Positions 6,536 to 8,627 of a stretch of DNA of 8,627 nucleotides are shown in pieces. The position numbers and the translations under genes were made by a program. The notes under the pieces were generated by a model. It had not been told where the DNA came from. It made no database searches and worked only from the letters and a program-made list of their open reading frames with translations. The first letter of the stretch is position 1. Each line of letters starts with the position of its first letter. This DNA comes from Candidatus Tenderia sp. (GTDB taxonomy: Bacteria > Pseudomonadota > Gammaproteobacteria > Tenderiales > Tenderiaceae), in NCBI GenBank assembly GCA_030148045.1, contig JASBUE010000052.1, positions 1-8,627 on the forward strand, read 5' to 3'.

Positions 6536-7120
6536 TTACCTGGCGTTGTGAATATCAAACCATTGCTGCTCCAGGCATTGCCGCAGGCGCATGCGCATCC
6601 TGGAGAGCATGGTCCACAGGTTGTTAGTCGACGAAAGTTTCAGTTCCTTGCAGATCGTGTCGCTGTCCAGGCCGTCGATCTCGCGCAGGATGAACAGGGT
6701 CGCCATGCGCCCGGGTAGGCGCGCCACACACGCCTCCAGGGTGGTCCAGAAGCGCTGTTGTTCCAGCGCGGCGTCGGGATCGTTCCAGCGGCTGACGTCG
6801 AACTTCCAGTGCCCTTTGCCGTCGAATGATTCAAGGTGTATGTCATCCAGTTCTTGGAATACTTCGTTTTGCGGCTGCTCACGGATCACCTTGCGCAGGT
6901 GATCGACGATTTTGTGTTTGAGGATGCCGATCAACCAGGTCTTTTCGGATGATTTGCCGGCAAAGCGCTGACGCGACTTGAGGGCGGCGAGAAAGGTCTC
7001 CTGGACCAGCTCTTCGGCCAGCATCTCATCGCGCAGACGGAAATAGGCGTGGCGGTAGAGGGCGTCGCCGTACAGCTCGGGCCACCGGGCGGGATCGGAA
7101 AGTGTGGTCATGGTGTTCAC
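6536..7120 (-). CDS. ECF-type RNA polymerase sigma factor
   Basis: A 194-residue sigma-70 family factor of the extracytoplasmic-function class, with only regions 2 and 4. Region 2 spans about residues 13-80: AEELVQETFLAAL (35-47) is the core-binding helix 2.2, and KTWLIGILKHKIVDHLRK (60-77) is the -10 recognition part. Region 4 spans about 125-185 with LPGRMATLFILREIDGL, followed by a helix-turn-helix (TICKELKLSSTNNLWTMLSR). The acidic linker between them (about 80-120) is somewhat long. The open frame starts with GTG at 7118-7120, while ATG at 7109-7111, three codons in, is an equally good start. Neither has a strong ribosome site. The cognate anti-sigma gene follows after 7 bases. It is divergent from the lipoprotein gene, sharing an 82-base upstream region, and is probably autoregulated, though I could not see a convincing ECF promoter. 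Confidence 0.88.
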   Translation of the reverse strand: MNTMTTLSDPARWPELYGDALYRHAYFRLRDEMLAEELVQETFLAALKSRQRFAGKSSEKTWLIGILKHKIVDHLRKVIREQPQNEVFQELDDIHLESFDGKGHWKFDVSRWNDPDAALEQQRFWTTLEACVARLPGRMATLFILREIDGLDSDTICKELKLSSTNNLWTMLSRMRMRLRQCLEQQWFDIHNAR

Positions 7121-7163
7121 TTTCTACCACAAAAACGCCACGGCCGGGAATGGCGAGAGGCTG

Positions 7164-7172
7164 TGATAAAAT
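7164..7172 (+). promoter_or_regulatory. Possible extended -10 promoter for the lipoprotein gene
   Basis: TGATAAAAT (7164-7172) contains TAAAAT, one base away from TATAAT, with the TG one base upstream that marks an extended -10 element. No good -35 box is visible 17 bases upstream, where the bases are CCGGGA, but extended -10 promoters can do without one. Transcription would begin near 7180, about 23 bases before the GTG start. This is a visual match only, in an AT-richer patch of an 82-base divergent intergenic region. Confidence 0.4.
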
Positions 7173-7202
7173 TTGGTCCGGGTTGTTGATGAGGACGTGT
7201 GT

Positions 7203-8627
7203 GTGAGTTCAGGCGGTGAAATCGGCCGTTTCGGCGGTGCTGTGCTGGTCGTGCTTACATTGCTGTTGGCGGCCTGCGAGGACGATGCCAATAGCTTCCG
7301 CGAGCTGTCCATCGGTGCTACTGCCACTGTTCAAGATGCCAACCCGCCGCCCCCCGGTCCTGTCAAGGTGCTGGTGGTGGGGGACGTTGCCTCGCCCGCG
7401 CTGGCAGAGCTGCTGGGCGGCCGGAATTTCGAGGTCACCGACGTCCCCTTCGATAACAGCTTCGCGGCCGCCGAGATCGACATGGCGGGGGACTATATCG
7501 TCTGGACCGACAACCGCAACGGCAATCGGGACATCTACGGCTACCGCATTTCCACCGCCACCGAGTTCCCCATTAGTACCGCGGGCGGGGTGCAGCGTTC
7601 CCCCAAGGTTTCCGGCGACTACGTGGTATGGGAGGACTATCGCGACGGCAATGCCGACATCTACGCCTACCGTCTCTCCAGCGGCACCGGCTTTGCCGTC
7701 ACCACGGCGTTGCACAACCAGCGCTTTCCCCAGATCGACGGCGACTATGTGGTGTGGCAGGACGGGCGCAACGGCAATGATGACATCTACGCCTACCGCC
7801 TCTCCAGCGCGACGGAGCTGGCGATTTCCACGGCGGCGGACAATCAGTGGTATCCGCAGCTGTCCGGGGATTACATCGTCTGGCAGTCCTATCAGGGTGG
7901 GTTCAGCGATATCCACGCTTACCGTATCTCCAGCGCCACGACATCCGTAATCAGCCAGGCCGCCGGCAGTCAATACAATCCCGTCGTCTCTGGCAACTAT
8001 GTGGTCTGGGTGGACAACCGCAACGGCAGTGACGACATCTATGCCTATGATCTCGGCAGCGGACAGGAGATCGTGGTGAGCAGCGCCGCCAGCCAGCAGC
8101 TGCGCCCGCGGGTGTCCGGCGACTACGCCGTGTGGCAGGATGACCGCAACGGCAATTACGACATCTATGCCTATCACTTTCCCACTGCCACCGAGATCGC
8201 GGTGGTCGTTGAGAGTGGCGACCAAACCTTTCCAGTGATTCATGGTGACCTCATTGCCTGGCAGGACAAACGTTCGGGCGCCAATACCGACATCTACGCC
8301 TACCGCCTCTCCAGCGGGGAGACGATCCGCATCACCAACCATATCACCGAGCAGTCCCGCCCGGCGCTGAACGCTGACCGCATCGCCTGGCTCGACGGCC
8401 GCCGCGGCCTGGTGGATGTGATGTTTCGGGAAGGCGCGGCGGGGGCGGACCAGGTCGCCACCCGTTGGCCGACGCCGGCCGGCGTGACCGATTTTGGCGA
8501 CAACCGGGCGCTGCTGCTGGGCAGCGACATCTTCTCCGAAGAGGTGATGCTGCAGTTGTTCGACGCTGCCGTCGGGGCTGGCATCGGCGTACTGGGCCTG
8601 GGTGGCAGCGGCGCCTCCCTGGCCGCC
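7203..8627 (+). CDS. Lipoprotein with TolB-like WxDxRNGNxDIY beta-propeller repeats (3' end beyond window)
   Basis: The frame is open from GTG 7203 to the window edge: 475 codons without a stop. GAGGA at 7191-7195 lies 7 bases before this start; an in-frame GTG at 7197 is too close to it. Residues 1-24 are a signal peptide with lipobox L22-A-A-C25, so the protein should be lipid-anchored, probably in the outer membrane (E26 and D27 follow the Cys). Residues 54-88 (KVLVVGD, then FEVTDVPF) look like the start of an alpha/beta fold. Residues 92-405 hold eight repeats with consensus GDYVVWxDxRNGNxDIYAY; their Trp residues are at 101, 143, 185, 227, 269, 311, 353 and 396. Such repeats occur in TolB-like propellers of bacterial and archaeal surface proteins. 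Residues 435-475 (RALLLGSDIF, then GIGVLGLGGSG) again look alpha/beta. Ligand and function are unknown. It is transcribed divergently from the ECF sigma gene. Confidence 0.85.
   Translation, partial: MSSGGEIGRFGGAVLVVLTLLLAACEDDANSFRELSIGATATVQDANPPPPGPVKVLVVGDVASPALAELLGGRNFEVTDVPFDNSFAAAEIDMAGDYIVWTDNRNGNRDIYGYRISTATEFPISTAGGVQRSPKVSGDYVVWEDYRDGNADIYAYRLSSGTGFAVTTALHNQRFPQIDGDYVVWQDGRNGNDDIYAYRLSSATELAISTAADNQWYPQLSGDYIVWQSYQGGFSDIHAYRISSATTSVISQAAGSQYNPVVSGNYVVWVDNRNGSDDIYAYDLGSGQEIVVSSAASQQLRPRVSGDYAVWQDDRNGNYDIYAYHFPTATEIAVVVESGDQTFPVIHGDLIAWQDKRSGANTDIYAYRLSSGETIRITNHITEQSRPALNADRIAWLDGRRGLVDVMFREGAAGADQVATRWPTPAGVTDFGDNRALLLGSDIFSEEVMLQLFDAAVGAGIGVLGLGGSGASLAA
7476..8417 (+). repeat. 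Eight tandem 126-base propeller repeats inside the lipoprotein gene
   Basis: The encoded Trp of each repeat recurs every 42 codons six times in a row, and once after 43. DNA similarity persists: 28 bases at 7782-7809 recur exactly at 8289-8316, and once more with one mismatch at 7656-7683. The last repeat (around W396) is the most diverged, with DGRRGLVDVMF instead of DxRNGNxDIYAY. The D-x-R-N-G-N-x-D turn recalls calcium-binding Asp-rich loops, but metal binding is a guess. Confidence 0.8.

Noticed and set aside
7189..7206. Five-codon frame (MRTCV) whose stop overlaps the GTG start of the lipoprotein gene, as a leader peptide
   Set aside because: It has no ribosome site of its own and contains the Shine-Dalgarno site of the larger gene; most likely a coincidence.
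7209..8342. Long open frame (377 codons) on the - strand opposite the lipoprotein gene, encoding GVDV...AVAVVLP-type repeats
   Set aside because: Its periodicity is just the complement of the 42-codon propeller repeats. The + strand frame has a lipobox, a ribosome site and conserved W/D/Y positions, so the - strand frame is a shadow.

Overview
The window looks like a high-GC chromosome segment of a chemoautotrophic, probably sulfur-oxidising, gammaproteobacterium. This is inferred from a CbbQ/CbbO-type Rubisco activase locus followed by a class II aldolase. That order resembles the cbb operon of Acidithiobacillus ferrooxidans (recalled, not searched). The rbcL/rbcS genes, if linked, would lie upstream of base 1 and are not visible. 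Ordinary gammaproteobacterial features (Shine-Dalgarno sites, GTG starts, a REP-like palindrome) agree with this.

Bases 1-5135 are all on the + strand and are Calvin-cycle related. They hold the 3' end of cbbQ, interrupted by an in-frame TAG at 137-139 with 39 well-conserved-looking codons still open behind it. A 149-base gap follows, packed with palindromes (272-298 and 300-380). Then come full-length cbbO (409-2739) with an intact C-terminal VWA/MIDAS domain, a 122-residue protein of unknown function (2749-3117), a 418-residue class II aldolase fused to a C-terminal Dabb-like domain (3162-4418), and a SAM-dependent O-methyltransferase (4470-5135). CbbQ (AAA+ ATPase) and CbbO form the motor and adaptor that remodel inhibited Rubisco. 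The aldolase would serve the regenerative arm of the cycle, although one of its expected zinc-ligand histidines is a glutamine.

Bases 5136-7120 are on the - strand and meet the first block end to end, with both stop codons inside one TGATCA. In transcription order they encode an ECF sigma factor, a small soluble zinc-finger anti-sigma factor (7 bases apart) and, after 73 bases, a secreted YncE/lactonase-like beta-propeller. This looks like a regulatory pair with a possible exported target.

From 7203 to the right edge, divergent from the sigma gene, is a lipoprotein of at least 475 residues. It carries eight Trp-containing repeats of about 42 residues (a TolB-like propeller) between two short alpha/beta-looking segments and runs off the window. 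Two different exported propeller proteins therefore flank the sigma/anti-sigma pair.

The points most worth checking are the amber codon in cbbQ, the aldolase-Dabb fusion with its His-to-Gln change, the unknown 122-residue member of the cbbQO cluster, and the sigma/anti-sigma/propeller group. I found no tRNA, rRNA, CRISPR array, insertion sequence or integrase.
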